NCBI GenBank assembly: GCA_901538445.1
Contig: LR594584.1
Location: 3,133,586 to 3,197,585 of the forward strand
DNA from: Gemmataceae bacterium
Lineage (GTDB): Bacteria; Planctomycetota; Planctomycetia; Gemmatales; Gemmataceae
Length of the DNA stretch: 64,000 nucleotides
Reading direction: 5' to 3'
The notes beneath the pieces are model-generated. The model was not told the origin of the DNA and did not search any database. It saw only the letters and a list, made by a program, of their open reading frames with translations. Numbering within the stretch: the first letter of the stretch is position 1; the number at the start of each line of letters is the position of its first letter. Made by a program: the position numbers and the translations under genes. This document shows positions 17,540 through 24,810 of the stretch, piece by piece.

Positions 17540-18162
17540 GCCCGGGGGCTCCCGCGGGGGAGTGTTCGGTGCCGTGCGACGAGCCGCCGAGTCTCCGCCG
17601 CCGGGGGCCGGCCCGCCTGCACCTGAGACTGCGGTCAGGGATCGCGCCGTGGATCGCGCGGGGCCGGGTCCACGTTCGCGCCGGGCGGACCCTGATCGTC
17701 ACCGTGGCCCCGCCGACCCCCGAGGCCCGGGTGGAGATCAGTTCGGCCCCGGGCCTCCACGTCGAGGTGAGCCCGTCCCGAATTACGGCCGGGCCTGTGC
17801 CAGAGTACCACGCCGAGTACGCCGGCCACTTCCCGAAGATGTCACTCCCCTGGCCGTACACGGCCCGACTGTGCGTCGCGGTGCTCGACGGCCGCCCGAA
17901 CCCGTACCGGGCGACGGTTCCGGTGACGGTGTGGCCCTCCCTCAGCCGCCTGTTGACCTGGTGGCTGGCCGTGATGGTCGGCGTTTTGGGGGTCCGGTGG
18001 CAAGGTGTTCTGGCTCAGAGCCCCTCGCTCGGAACCGTGTTCGCGCAGGTGGCCGACGACCTGTACTTCGCTGGCGGTCTGCTTTTGCTCGGTGTTCCTG
18101 TCCTCGGGGTGCTCCAAGTGCTTTGGCTCGTGATAACCATGCAGCCACCAGAGGATGCCTAA
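17536..18162 (+). CDS. Two-TM membrane protein of the ATPase operon
   Basis: 208 residues from a GTG that overlaps the ATPase stop (GTGA), with GGGGGTC upstream. The N-terminal 120 residues are beta-rich (GRVHVRAGRTLIVTVAPPTP; VEVSPSRITAGPVPEYHAEY), without a signal peptide. Two C-terminal membrane helices follow: LLTWWLAVMVGVLGV and YFAGGLLLLGVPVLGVLQVL. A sensor-plus-membrane-effector layout is plausible. Family not recognised. Confidence 0.72.
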   Translation: MSPGAPAGECSVPCDEPPSLRRRGPARLHLRLRSGIAPWIARGRVHVRAGRTLIVTVAPPTPEARVEISSAPGLHVEVSPSRITAGPVPEYHAEYAGHFPKMSLPWPYTARLCVAVLDGRPNPYRATVPVTVWPSLSRLLTWWLAVMVGVLGVRWQGVLAQSPSLGTVFAQVADDLYFAGGLLLLGVPVLGVLQVLWLVITMQPPEDA

Positions 18163-18230
18163 TACCCCCTTCCCAGTGGAGGCGAGTTTTGTCACCAGCA
18201 GCGGCGAAACTGGGCTGCAGCGTGACGGTG

Positions 18231-18395
18231 CTACGCCCCCACCGCGACTCGCCTCTTCCCCTTCCGAGCCTTCTTCCTCGCACGGGCCTTTGCTCTCCGG
18301 GTCCGGGCGTTGAGCGCCTCGAGGTGCCGCAGGCAATAGACGTGCCCCGCCGCCGGCGCGACCGAGCACCGCCGCACACCGCCCGTGGTGGTCAC
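18231..18395 (-). CDS. Possible small basic protein
   Basis: 54 codons from GTG 18395. The translation has GHVYCLRHLEALNARTRRAK followed by alternating Arg/Lys/Ala to the stop. One Cys lies 11 residues before the YC motif. The 309 bp between the ATPase operon and the GNAT gene hold nothing else I can support. The start lacks a clear ribosome binding site. Confidence 0.3.
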   Translation of the reverse strand: MTTTGGVRRCSVAPAAGHVYCLRHLEALNARTRRAKARARKKARKGKRRVAVGA

Positions 18396-18471
18396 CCCGC
18401 CGACCCCCGGCGTCCGGGTCGCCTCGTAGACTGAGCCACGCGCCCGCCCGAAGGTCCGCTATCGAGGGGCC

Positions 18472-18951
18472 ATGAGCCACCGCGTGAGCACCCGCCCGTT
18501 CCGTCGCGACGACGTCCCGGCCCTGTTCGAGCTGTTCCGGGGGACGGTCCACCGGGTCAACAGCCGGGACTACTCGCCCGAGCAGGTGGCGGCGTGGGCA
18601 CCGCCGGAGACCAACCCGGCTCGCTGGGAGACCCTCGCCTCGCGGTTCGCGGTCGTCGCCGAGGTCGGCGGGGACGTGGCCGGGTTCGCCGACCTGGAGC
18701 CCGACGGGCACGTCGACCGGTTCTTCGTCCACGCGGACCACCAGGGGCGCGGGGTCGGGACGGCGATGATGGCGGCGATCCTGTCCGAAGCTGGGCGGCT
18801 ACGCGTCCCCCGGCTGTTCGCCGAGGTGAGCATCACCGCCCGCCCGTTCTTCGAGCGGCACGGGTTCGACGTCCTGGCCGAGCAGCAGGTCGTCGTCCGG
18901 GGCGTATCGCTGACGAACTTCCGGATGGAGCGGCACCTCGGTACCGGGTGA
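18472..18951 (+). CDS. GNAT family N-acetyltransferase
   Basis: 159 residues. The acetyl-CoA-binding motif A is FFVHADHQGRGVGTAMMAAI (Q/RxxGxG/A), preceded by strand GFADLEPDGHVD and followed by ITARPFFERHGFDVLAEQQV, as in YafP-type acetyltransferases. It transfers an acetyl group to an unknown small substrate or amine. A 25-bp palindrome lies 55 bp downstream. Confidence 0.9.
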   Translation: MSHRVSTRPFRRDDVPALFELFRGTVHRVNSRDYSPEQVAAWAPPETNPARWETLASRFAVVAEVGGDVAGFADLEPDGHVDRFFVHADHQGRGVGTAMMAAILSEAGRLRVPRLFAEVSITARPFFERHGFDVLAEQQVVVRGVSLTNFRMERHLGTG

Positions 18952-19006
18952 CGACCACGCCCCCGTCGGCCGGTCGGATTGAGGCACATCGGGCCGCCCC
19001 GCTGCG

Positions 19007-19031
19007 TCAGGTGTGGCAGTGCCACACCTGA
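19007..19031. repeat. Palindrome family copy 1
   Basis: TCAGGTGTGGCA-G-TGCCACACCTGA, perfect 12-bp arms, 55 bp after the GNAT stop. It resembles the palindrome at 25501-25527, with a compensating base-pair change. Confidence 0.65.
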
Positions 19032-19078
19032 GCGAAGAGCGGCTCTGGTGCGTCACCCAGAGGGTGCCGCGGCGCGTG

Positions 19079-19190
19079 TCACTTCGCCTCGGGTTCGATC
19101 AACAGGAACTCGCTCCGCTCCCGGTGCTCGTGCGCGCAGCCCCTTGTCGATGCTGATGTGGGCCAGGTCCCAGCCCCATGGTTGGCGTCC
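19079..19190 (-). pseudogene. Remnant of a small gene, frameshifted
   Basis: Leftward translation gives WGWDLAHISIDKG in one frame and then, after a one-base shift near 19140, CAHEHRERSEFLLIEPEAK followed by a stop in another. Each half reads like coding sequence and neither has its own start. It probably is a decayed gene end. The rest of 18952-19281 holds only the palindrome and the promoter region of the next gene. Confidence 0.3.
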
Positions 19191-19281
19191 GCTACCCACG
19201 CGGCCGAATGGGAGTGATTCCGTGCCGGGTTGGGGCCGGTCTCGTGGTACGCTGGCCGGCGTGCCCCGAACCGGAGGTCGG

Positions 19282-19524
19282 ATGCGAGTTACCGAAGTCT
19301 GCCGCGCCTGGGTCGTGTACCGGATGACGATGCCCGGGAACGCCACCGGCGGGAACGTGGTGTGCGAGCAGCGGGAGTGGGACGCGCTCGACGCGGGGCG
19401 ACCGGGGTTCCACACGCTCCTCCACACGGGGCTCCGGACCGAGCAGGAGGCGGAGCGGCTGGCCCGGGGGACCGCGGGTGACCCCGTGCCCCGCAAGCCG
19501 AGGCCCAAGGCACTCGGCTCGTGA
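19282..19524 (+). CDS. Small hypothetical protein
   Basis: 80 residues (MRVTEVCRAWVVYRMTMPGN). CCGGAGGTCGG precedes the ATG, and TACGCT about 36 bp upstream fits a -10 hexamer. The C-terminus is basic. The stop overlaps an in-frame GTG of the next gene by 4 bp (19521), although I favour a later start for that gene. Not recognised. Confidence 0.6.
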   Translation: MRVTEVCRAWVVYRMTMPGNATGGNVVCEQREWDALDAGRPGFHTLLHTGLRTEQEAERLARGTAGDPVPRKPRPKALGS

Positions 19525-19565
19525 ACCCGGGCACAATTGATGGGGGTGCCCCCGCGGGGAGCGGG

Positions 19566-19571
19566 TACAAT
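19566..19571 (+). promoter_or_regulatory. -10-like TACAAT
   Basis: GGGTACAATGG lies 61 bp before the favoured GTG start at 19632. The same GGGTACAATG string precedes the gene at 36314. No convincing -35 is seen at 16-18 bp. Confidence 0.4.
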
Positions 19572-19631
19572 GGCGACCCGCGATCGACCGGAGGCACCCC
19601 GCCCCCCGTCCGAGCGCAGGCGAGGCACCTC

Positions 19632-19919
19632 GTGCAGATCACGCTCTACCGCCGCTCCTACGCCGCGTCCGGCGCACCCGTTTCCCTGACCTTCAACCCC
19701 GACCACGCGGGCCAGCGGCACACGTTCACCGCCGACGGGCGCGTGTACGAGGCCCGGCAGCGGCCCGTCGCGGTGACGGTCCCCGACGACGCTCAGGTTG
19801 ACGAGTTAAAGCGGGTGCTCCGCTGGAGGGGCAGCTCGGGGGCGGTCGTCTCGACGGCGCAGGAGGTGTACGACTTCGCGAGGGCGGGCGAGCGCGGGTT
19901 CAATCTCGGAAAGGCGTGA
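19632..19919 (+). CDS. Small hypothetical protein
   Basis: 95 residues from GTG 19632 (VQITLYRRSYAASGAPVSLT). The C-terminal half is helical: DDAQVDELKRVLRW and STAQEVYDFARAGERGF. The same frame is open from GTG 19521, which would overlap the preceding stop by 4 bp. I prefer 19632 because a -10-like TACAAT lies between the two starts and the intervening 37 codons are Gly/Pro-rich. Not recognised. A strong hairpin follows. Confidence 0.55.
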   Translation: MQITLYRRSYAASGAPVSLTFNPDHAGQRHTFTADGRVYEARQRPVAVTVPDDAQVDELKRVLRWRGSSGAVVSTAQEVYDFARAGERGFNLGKA

Positions 19920-19942
19920 GGCGTGACCGCGAGTTCGGCCGG

Positions 19943-19979
19943 CCCGCTCGGGTGCTGGCACCACCAGCACCCGAGCGGG
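19943..19979. terminator. Bidirectional hairpin between convergent genes
   Basis: Perfect 16-bp arms (CCCGCTCGGGTGCTGG / CCAGCACCCGAGCGGG) with a 5-bp loop, between a rightward gene ending at 19919 and a leftward gene ending at 19987. There is no T-run, so termination efficiency is uncertain. Confidence 0.65.
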
Positions 19980-19986
19980 ACATGAC

Positions 19987-20244
19987 TCATTTACCTTCCA
20001 TCGCCATCAGGTCGCCGCGGACATACGGGTTGTTCGCGTCAACGTGGAACCACGCGACGCTCTCCCCGCCCAGCACGTCATCGAAGAGGCACACGTCCAC
20101 CCGATCGCTCAGCGGCTTGGGGTGGGCGACCGCGAGCCACGCCCGGACCGCCCGGACCATCTCCCGGTAGAGTTGCTGCTGCTCGGCTTCCTTCTTCGCG
20201 GCGACGCCCGGCGCGGGCCGCTTCGCTCTTGCCACTCGCTTCAC
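19987..20244 (-). CDS. Small hypothetical protein, third gene of overlapping operon
   Basis: 85 residues from GTG 20244, which overlaps the upstream gene's stop (GTGA). It has a basic N-terminus (VKRVARAKRPAPGVAAKKEA), a helix (QQQLYREMVRAVRAWLAVAH), and a C-terminal strand region (RVDVCLFDDVLGGESVAWFH). Not recognised. The operon of three genes with 4-bp overlaps runs leftward from 20779. Confidence 0.6.
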   Translation of the reverse strand: MKRVARAKRPAPGVAAKKEAEQQQLYREMVRAVRAWLAVAHPKPLSDRVDVCLFDDVLGGESVAWFHVDANNPYVRGDLMAMEGK

Positions 20245-20564
20245 AGGGCACCCCCGTTCTTGAGGAACTCGGCGGGCGGGCCGGCGGGCAACACGTCCGT
20301 GATCGCGAACCACATGCACTCCAGCGAGTGGACGAAGGCGAACCGCTGATCATCGGACAGCACGTCCCGGAGCAAGCCGCCGGGGGTGAACTCGTCTTGG
20401 ACCCAGTGGATCTCGTCGCGCATGCGGCTGGCCCAAGCTCGGAACAGAACTCGCTTGTGGGCGACGTCGGGCGATTCCGGGAGCGGACTGGGCGGGGCGG
20501 GCGGGACCGTCTTCGTCAGGGCGGTCGAGTTCGCCACCTTGGCGGGCTTCCGTGCGCGCTTCAT
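20241..20564 (-). CDS. Small hypothetical protein, second gene of overlapping operon
   Basis: 107 residues from ATG 20564, overlapping the zinc-ribbon gene stop by 4 bp (ATGA). It has a basic, Ala/Pro-rich N-terminus and a helical core (LFRAWASRMRDEIHWVQDEF, then FAFVHSLECMWFAITDVLPA). Not recognised. Confidence 0.6.
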   Translation of the reverse strand: MKRARKPAKVANSTALTKTVPPAPPSPLPESPDVAHKRVLFRAWASRMRDEIHWVQDEFTPGGLLRDVLSDDQRFAFVHSLECMWFAITDVLPAGPPAEFLKNGGAL

Positions 20565-20779
20565 GCGGCCCCCTTGAGGTTGGAGAACAGGACGCCGGGG
20601 GCGACGGACACGCACGTCAGGCACTCGGACTCCCACGCGGTCGGGCCGAGGCACCACACCCGGGGGCTGTTGCAGACGGGGCACGGGGACGGGGGCCGGC
20701 GGGGCGGGTTCCGCCGCTCCGCGCGAACTCGGCCGCCCCCGCCATTGCGGGCGGGACGCGAAATGTCTACGCTACACAT
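20561..20779 (-). CDS. Small zinc-ribbon protein, first gene of operon
   Basis: 72 residues. A four-Cys zinc ribbon is formed by CPVCNSPRVWCLG and ESECLTC (CxxC ... CxxC). GAGGAG lies 8 nt before the ATG. It is divergently arranged with the XRE regulator gene at 20953, with a palindromic operator-like site between them. Confidence 0.65.
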   Translation of the reverse strand: MCSVDISRPARNGGGGRVRAERRNPPRRPPSPCPVCNSPRVWCLGPTAWESECLTCVSVAPGVLFSNLKGAA

Positions 20780-20891
20780 CCGAACGACTCCTCAAGGGGA
20801 AGTTCGACCGGGGCCGGTGGGGACAGCCGCCAAGCATGCATCCCACCGGCCCCGACACTTTGACAGCCGACCTTCGACCGTCGAGCCACAG

Positions 20892-20909
20892 CATAGCATA
20901 TTTACTATG
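20892..20909. promoter_or_regulatory. Operator-like palindrome upstream of XRE gene
   Basis: CATAG-CATATTTA-CTATG, an AT-rich 18-bp inverted repeat in GC-rich DNA between two divergent genes. It is a likely site for the XRE regulator starting at 20953. Confidence 0.5.
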
Positions 20910-20952
20910 TTGTGGAACCGCAGTTGTGCGGATTTCTCGGCGGAGAGTGAGC

Positions 20953-21180
20953 ATGCTGACCGTGGCGAAAAAGCCGGCGAGAGTGTTCGACGGGGAGGCG
21001 CTCCGTCGCCTGCGAACGGAGCAGGAGTTGACGCAAGCTGAGCTTGCGGAGCGGGTCGGCGTCCACGTCGTCAACCTCAGTCAGTACGAGCGGGGCAAGG
21101 TCGTCCCTTCGTTCGATGTGGCTTGTCGATTGGCTGACGCGCTCGGCGTTGACGTGGCAGTGTTCCGCAAGGGCGAGTGA
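20953..21180 (+). CDS. XRE family helix-turn-helix regulator
   Basis: 75 residues with one HTH_XRE domain: LRRLRTEQELTQAELAERVG, then VHVVNLSQYERGKVVPSFDV and ACRLADALGVDVAVF. GGAGAG lies before the ATG at 20953; the frame is open upstream without coding character. It probably represses its own and the divergent three-gene operon's promoter through the site at 20892. Such short XRE proteins are common phage-type control genes. Confidence 0.9.
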   Translation: MLTVAKKPARVFDGEALRRLRTEQELTQAELAERVGVHVVNLSQYERGKVVPSFDVACRLADALGVDVAVFRKGE

Positions 21181-21231
21181 CCGAACGGGCCGGCACTCTC
21201 TTAGTACCCGCCCGTTCGAACGGTGCCGCTC

Positions 21232-21633
21232 ATGACGACGCGACGGTGGCGAGAGGCTGGCGGGGTGGCCCTTTTGGTGGGCGGGTGCTTTTTCGTAATC
21301 GGCGGGGCGATCGCCACAAGCATCGAGCAGACAAGAGATGGTCGCAGCGAAGCCTTCCTGATGATCTTCTTCGGTGCCGGTGCCGCGTTCTGGGGCTACA
21401 CCCTCGCTTACCGGACCGCGCCACTTCTCGACTTCCATGAACGGGTCGCATCCCTGGAACCGTTCATCGGCCGGCCACGTGATGAGGTGCGGGCGAGGAT
21501 GGGTCGCCCGGTCGCGTCCGAGCAGTCCACCGGCGGTCATGAAAAACTGAGTTGGAGCGTTCCCGGCACCACTATCACTTGCACATTCACCGACGGCGTT
21601 TGTACCGCAGTGGCCCGGAAGTCTGCCGGGTGA
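21232..21633 (+). CDS. Small two-TM membrane protein
   Basis: 133 residues from ATG 21232 (GTG at 21223 is an alternative). Two membrane helices (ALLVGGCFFVIGGAIATSI; AFLMIFFGAGAAFWGYTLAY) precede a soluble C-terminal domain: FIGRPRDEVRARMGRPVASE and WSVPGTTITCTFTDG. That domain is reminiscent of the SmpA/BamE-like fold (DEVRARMGxP), but this is a guess. Confidence 0.65.
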   Translation: MTTRRWREAGGVALLVGGCFFVIGGAIATSIEQTRDGRSEAFLMIFFGAGAAFWGYTLAYRTAPLLDFHERVASLEPFIGRPRDEVRARMGRPVASEQSTGGHEKLSWSVPGTTITCTFTDGVCTAVARKSAG

Positions 21634-21643
21634 GAGGCCGCCC

Positions 21644-22942
21644 TCACCGCCCGGGGCGATCCATCGGCGTGGGCATCCCGCCCGTGAGTACCGTGGCCAC
21701 CATTTTCTCGATGCTCTCCAGGCGTGCGGCCATTTCAGCAGTTTTCTTGGCCGTCTCGTCCTTATTTGCCGCATCCTCGGCGCTGTACACCTTCCCGAAC
21801 GCCTCTGCGATCTGGTCGTACCCCGAGCCGAGTTCTTGGAAACCGCCGCCCTGTGGGGTCACCCGGGTCCTCTTCTTCATCGCGGCGTCGTGAGCTTCTT
21901 TCGCCGCTGGGTACTTCTCCCGGAACGCCTCGCCGTAGGTCTTGTCGGTGATGCCAAGGGCTTTGGTCCCGTGGCTGATGGTGTCCATGACTCCGCCGCC
22001 GAACGCGCCGAGCATGGATGTAACCGGGTTGTTGCCCCGTTTGCGGAGTTCCTCATAGTAGCCCCCATCAAGGGTCTCTGGCACCGACATGGCGGCGGTA
22101 GCGAGTGCCGCAATCAAGGGGCCGCCCGCAAGGCTCGCGAGGAAACCGCCGCCCCGCGGCGAGGTCGGCTTGACTCCTGGTGGCGTGGCCGACGCGGGAA
22201 GCGGGGGCGGGGCCGCCTTCCGTGAGTCCCAGAGGTATTTGGCCGCGAGCGCGCCGCTGGCCATCTCGCCCACTCCCAGGCCGGCGGCACTCCCGGCGGC
22301 GACCGCCCCACCTCCGAGGGCGACCCTGCCGAGCATGCCGCCCCGCATCAGACTGGCACCCCCGAGAACCCCGGCCACGCCGAGCCCGCCGAGCATCAGG
22401 GCCGATTGCCCCCCCTCCCCGAGCCCCTCCATGAACTTGCGGAGCCGTTTCGTCAGGTCCGTCGTCACATCGCTCACCGGCTTAAAGATGGCGGCCACCT
22501 CGCGCCCGAGCAGGTTCGTCTCCAACTCCCGGCGGCCCTGTTCGACGGTGTTCGACATGCCGCGGTTGTACAGGCTCCGGACGCCACTTGAGGCGTACCG
22601 CGCGGCGGACTCCGTGAGGCCCAGTTTCTGCTCGTGCCGTGCGATGAGTCCGCCAACACGACCGTACCGGGCGGTGAGTTCGATTTCCCGCCGGTACCGC
22701 TGGGCTTCGCGGGTCAGTTGGGCCATGTCCCGGGCCGCGCGCACCGCAGTCCCGTCCCGCAGGGACCGCCCGAGGTGGGTCGTGGCGGCGCGGACTCTCT
22801 CGATGGCGGTGGCCTGCTCGCCGTACCGCCGGGTCAGTTTCGCGAGCGCCTCGGCCTGCTGGCCGGCGGCCTGCTTCGCCTCAGCCTCCCGCTGCGTCAC
22901 GGCGGCGGCGAAGGCCGAATTCATGGAGTTGGGGTCGGGCAC
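21644..22942 (-). CDS. Tape-measure-like protein
   Basis: 432 residues from GTG 22942, preceded by GGAGGAACGACC. The N-terminal 170 residues are long charged helices (VTQREAEAKQAAGQQAEALA; DMAQLTREAQRYRREIELTA). A stretch reading FKPVSDVTTDLTKRLRKFME then EGGQSALMLGGLGVAGVLGG recalls phage tail tape measure proteins, which have coiled coils and hydrophobic Gly/Ala segments. It is short for a tape measure. The gene immediately upstream looks like a tail assembly chaperone, which is the usual order. The C-terminus is another coiled coil. Confidence 0.6.
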   Translation of the reverse strand: MPDPNSMNSAFAAAVTQREAEAKQAAGQQAEALAKLTRRYGEQATAIERVRAATTHLGRSLRDGTAVRAARDMAQLTREAQRYRREIELTARYGRVGGLIARHEQKLGLTESAARYASSGVRSLYNRGMSNTVEQGRRELETNLLGREVAAIFKPVSDVTTDLTKRLRKFMEGLGEGGQSALMLGGLGVAGVLGGASLMRGGMLGRVALGGGAVAAGSAAGLGVGEMASGALAAKYLWDSRKAAPPPLPASATPPGVKPTSPRGGGFLASLAGGPLIAALATAAMSVPETLDGGYYEELRKRGNNPVTSMLGAFGGGVMDTISHGTKALGITDKTYGEAFREKYPAAKEAHDAAMKKRTRVTPQGGGFQELGSGYDQIAEAFGKVYSAEDAANKDETAKKTAEMAARLESIEKMVATVLTGGMPTPMDRPGR

Positions 22943-22980
22943 GGTCGTTCCTCCTTGGGCGGGTACTTGCGGGTCCGGGG

Positions 22981-23439
22981 TCAGCGGGGAGCGGGGGCGG
23001 CAGGCCCGCCGCCCTCGCCGGAGACGATGTCCCACATCTGCCCGGCCACTTCCTCGACGTTGGCCCCGGTGACCACCGCGGCGAGCCCGTCGAGCGTCAG
23101 CCCCGGGGTCGCCTTCTTCCCGCGGAGGAACAACTCCTGCGCGACGCCCGCGGGGGAGGCGCGGTACTCCAGCAGTTGCTCCTCGGGCACCTTCGGCCCG
23201 AGCGCGGTGAGGCGGACGATTTCGCGCACGGCCTCCGTGTGGGCCGCGGGCTGCCCCCTCATGGCATCCAGGAGCCGCGAGCACCGGGTGAAGTAGTCGG
23301 TCGCATCACGCTCGGCACCGGCCAGCAGTTGTCGCCGCAGGGACCGCTCCTCGACCTTCGACATCGGGGTGACGGTGATCTCAAGGCTGCCGACCAGGAC
23401 GGTGCCGGTCCCTTCGGGGCTCGCGCTTGCTGTGCTCAT
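22981..23439 (-). CDS. Tail-assembly-chaperone-like protein
   Basis: 152 residues from ATG 23439. It has a beta-rich start (GTVLVGSLEITVTPMSKVEE), then helices (YFTRCSRLLDAMRGQPAAHT; EAVREIVRLTALGPKVPEEQ) and an acidic/Gly-rich tail. Size, composition and position before a tape-measure-like gene fit a lambda G-like chaperone. No slippery frameshift site was identified. Function inferred from context. Confidence 0.5.
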   Translation of the reverse strand: MSTASASPEGTGTVLVGSLEITVTPMSKVEERSLRRQLLAGAERDATDYFTRCSRLLDAMRGQPAAHTEAVREIVRLTALGPKVPEEQLLEYRASPAGVAQELFLRGKKATPGLTLDGLAAVVTGANVEEVAGQMWDIVSGEGGGPAAPAPR

Positions 23440-23496
23440 CGGGTTCCTTTCGGAAGGGTAAGGTGGTCTCAATCTGCGGCCGTTCGCGGCCACGCT

Positions 23497-24045
23497 CTAC
23501 GGACGGTGGGCCTGGGCCAGCACCACGGCGAGAGACGCGAGGGCGTCCTCGAGCACCCCCTCCTCGTCCTTGCGGACCGCCCGGCCGCCCCAGAAGTGCG
23601 CCGCGACCACGGCCCGCTGGGCGGGCGGGAGCGCGTCCACCGCCCGCCGGACCCGGGCCTCGCGGTCGCCCCGCTCGGCGGCGGCGTCCGGACCGAGCTG
23701 GCCATCGACAGCCAGCTCGGCGAGGTACGGGCGGCCGTCGTTCTCGCCCGGCCCGCGGGGGCGGACCGCCGGCACGATGACGGTGTGGATCGTGCGGCGG
23801 CCGGCGTCGCTCAGCCGCCCGCTGAGGGTGCGGGCGACGAGTTCGACCCACCGCGGGTACGCGCTCCGCCGGGGGTCGTACCGTCCGCCGAGGAGGGCGG
23901 CGACCAGCTCTTGGCGGACGTCGTCCCGGTCCAGCCGGTGGCGGGCGGCGATCCGGTTCGCGTACCGCCAGACGAGCCGGTCCCACTGGGCCAGCAGGGC
24001 GTGCGGTGTCGGGGGGTGGGGTTCGGGGGCGGCGGCCGCAACCAC
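23497..24045 (-). CDS. Sigma-70-like protein
   Basis: 182 residues from GTG 24045. A region 2-like segment (LVWRYANRIAARHRLDRDDV then RQELVAALLGGRYDPRRSAY) is followed by a linker and a short region 4-like end (RRAVDALPPAQRAVVAAHF) that stops before a complete helix-turn-helix. It may be an element-encoded sigma factor for the tail-like genes downstream, or an anti-sigma-like derivative. Confidence 0.6.
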   Translation of the reverse strand: MVAAAAPEPHPPTPHALLAQWDRLVWRYANRIAARHRLDRDDVRQELVAALLGGRYDPRRSAYPRWVELVARTLSGRLSDAGRRTIHTVIVPAVRPRGPGENDGRPYLAELAVDGQLGPDAAAERGDREARVRRAVDALPPAQRAVVAAHFWGGRAVRKDEEGVLEDALASLAVVLAQAHRP

Positions 24046-24117
24046 GGCGAGAGTCCTCGGCCCGCAAGGCGGTTATGCTGACATTCCAGCACCCGCCGCG
24101 GGAACCTGTGCCCCCGG

Positions 24118-24140
24118 CCGCGCCCTTTTTAAGGGCGCGG
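24118..24140. repeat. Inverted repeat with TTTTTAA/GGGAAATTC motif, copy A
   Basis: CCGCGCCCTT-TTT-AAGGGCGCGG, followed by GAAATTCGCGCGG. Related strings occur at 27499-27524 (CTTTTTAA then GGGAAATTCC), 25579-25604 (CTTTTTTATA then GAAAATTCC) and 24227-24254 (CTTTTTAA then ATAATTGG). The 23 bp also form a perfect hairpin upstream of the sigma-like gene. Confidence 0.5.
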
Positions 24141-24196
24141 GAAATTCGCGCGGTTGGTCGGGCTCGGGTGGCGTGGCGTGCGGTCCCGGCCAGAGG

Positions 24197-24386
24197 GGTG
24201 TGCCGATGTGTGCCGTTGTGTGCTCGGCCACTTTTTAATGGCGATGCATAATTGGCAGCGCGCCCGGCGCTCAGGACCACCTGCCAGAAGTCGACGTGTG
24301 CCCGCGAGGTGGTGTGCAGAAGTGTGCAATCGTGTGCAGGGGTGGGCCGTCCAGGGGTGTGCGGTTGTGTGCGGAAGTGTGCGGTT
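24197..24386. repeat. Cluster of ten GTGTGC repeats
   Basis: GTGTGC occurs three times in 24198-24222 and seven times in 24297-24380, mostly 8-11 bp apart (GTGTGCAGAAGTGTGCAATC; GTGTGCGGTTGTGTGCGGAA). There is no gene on either strand that I trust. The spacing is about one helical turn in the second block, as in iterons or in a multi-site operator. Confidence 0.6.
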
Positions 24387-24475
24387 GCGTCTCGCGTCTC
24401 ATTGCGTCGCAAACCGGGCTGAGACGTACCCGGCCGTTCCCCGGCAACGAGTTGCGGCTTGCGTCTCAGCGTCTC
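24387..24475. repeat. GCGTCTC repeats next to the GTGTGC cluster
   Basis: Direct copies of GCGTCTC are at 24387, 24394, 24461 and 24469, with an inverted GAGACG at 24421. They directly adjoin the GTGTGC cluster, so the whole 24197-24475 stretch is iteron-like. Confidence 0.55.
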
Positions 24476-24810
24476 ACCAGGACTACCCGCTGATTGGGTA
24501 CTACCTGCAGTGCCGCAGGTAGGTGGACGCCTACCTCGCCGAGCGGGAGCGGCAGGCGGAGGTGCCGTCGCGACCCCCGTCGAGGCGGGCAAAATGATGT
24601 CATTTGAGGCACGCTAGCGAGCTGTCGGGCCGGGCGGTTCGGAGTAGAGTGCGAAGCCTTTTCGTCGGGTCCGCCGGGGCGCCCGTTTGCTGGAAAGTGT
24701 GGCCTTTCGTTGCCCCTACGACTGCAGTGCCCCGAGCGCGACGAAGTGGCCGGGTAACGCTTCGCGCCCGCCTCGTGATCGGAGATGATGGGCGGCACGG
24801 AGGGCGGGCG
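24476..24810. other. Gene-poor stretch with overlapping hairpins and a gene remnant
   Basis: CTACCTGC/GCAGGTAG (24501-24522) and AGGTAGG/CCTACCT (24517-24536) can form two mutually exclusive hairpins. A short rightward frame, 24523-24597 (VDAYLAERERQAEVPSR), ends at a stop and has an in-frame stop just before it, so it looks like the tail of a decayed gene. The rest to 24810 is leader of the next gene. Confidence 0.4.

Noticed and set aside
24197-24475. Possible CRISPR array
   Set aside because: Repeats are only 6-7 bp with irregular spacing; no 25-40-bp repeats or cas genes.
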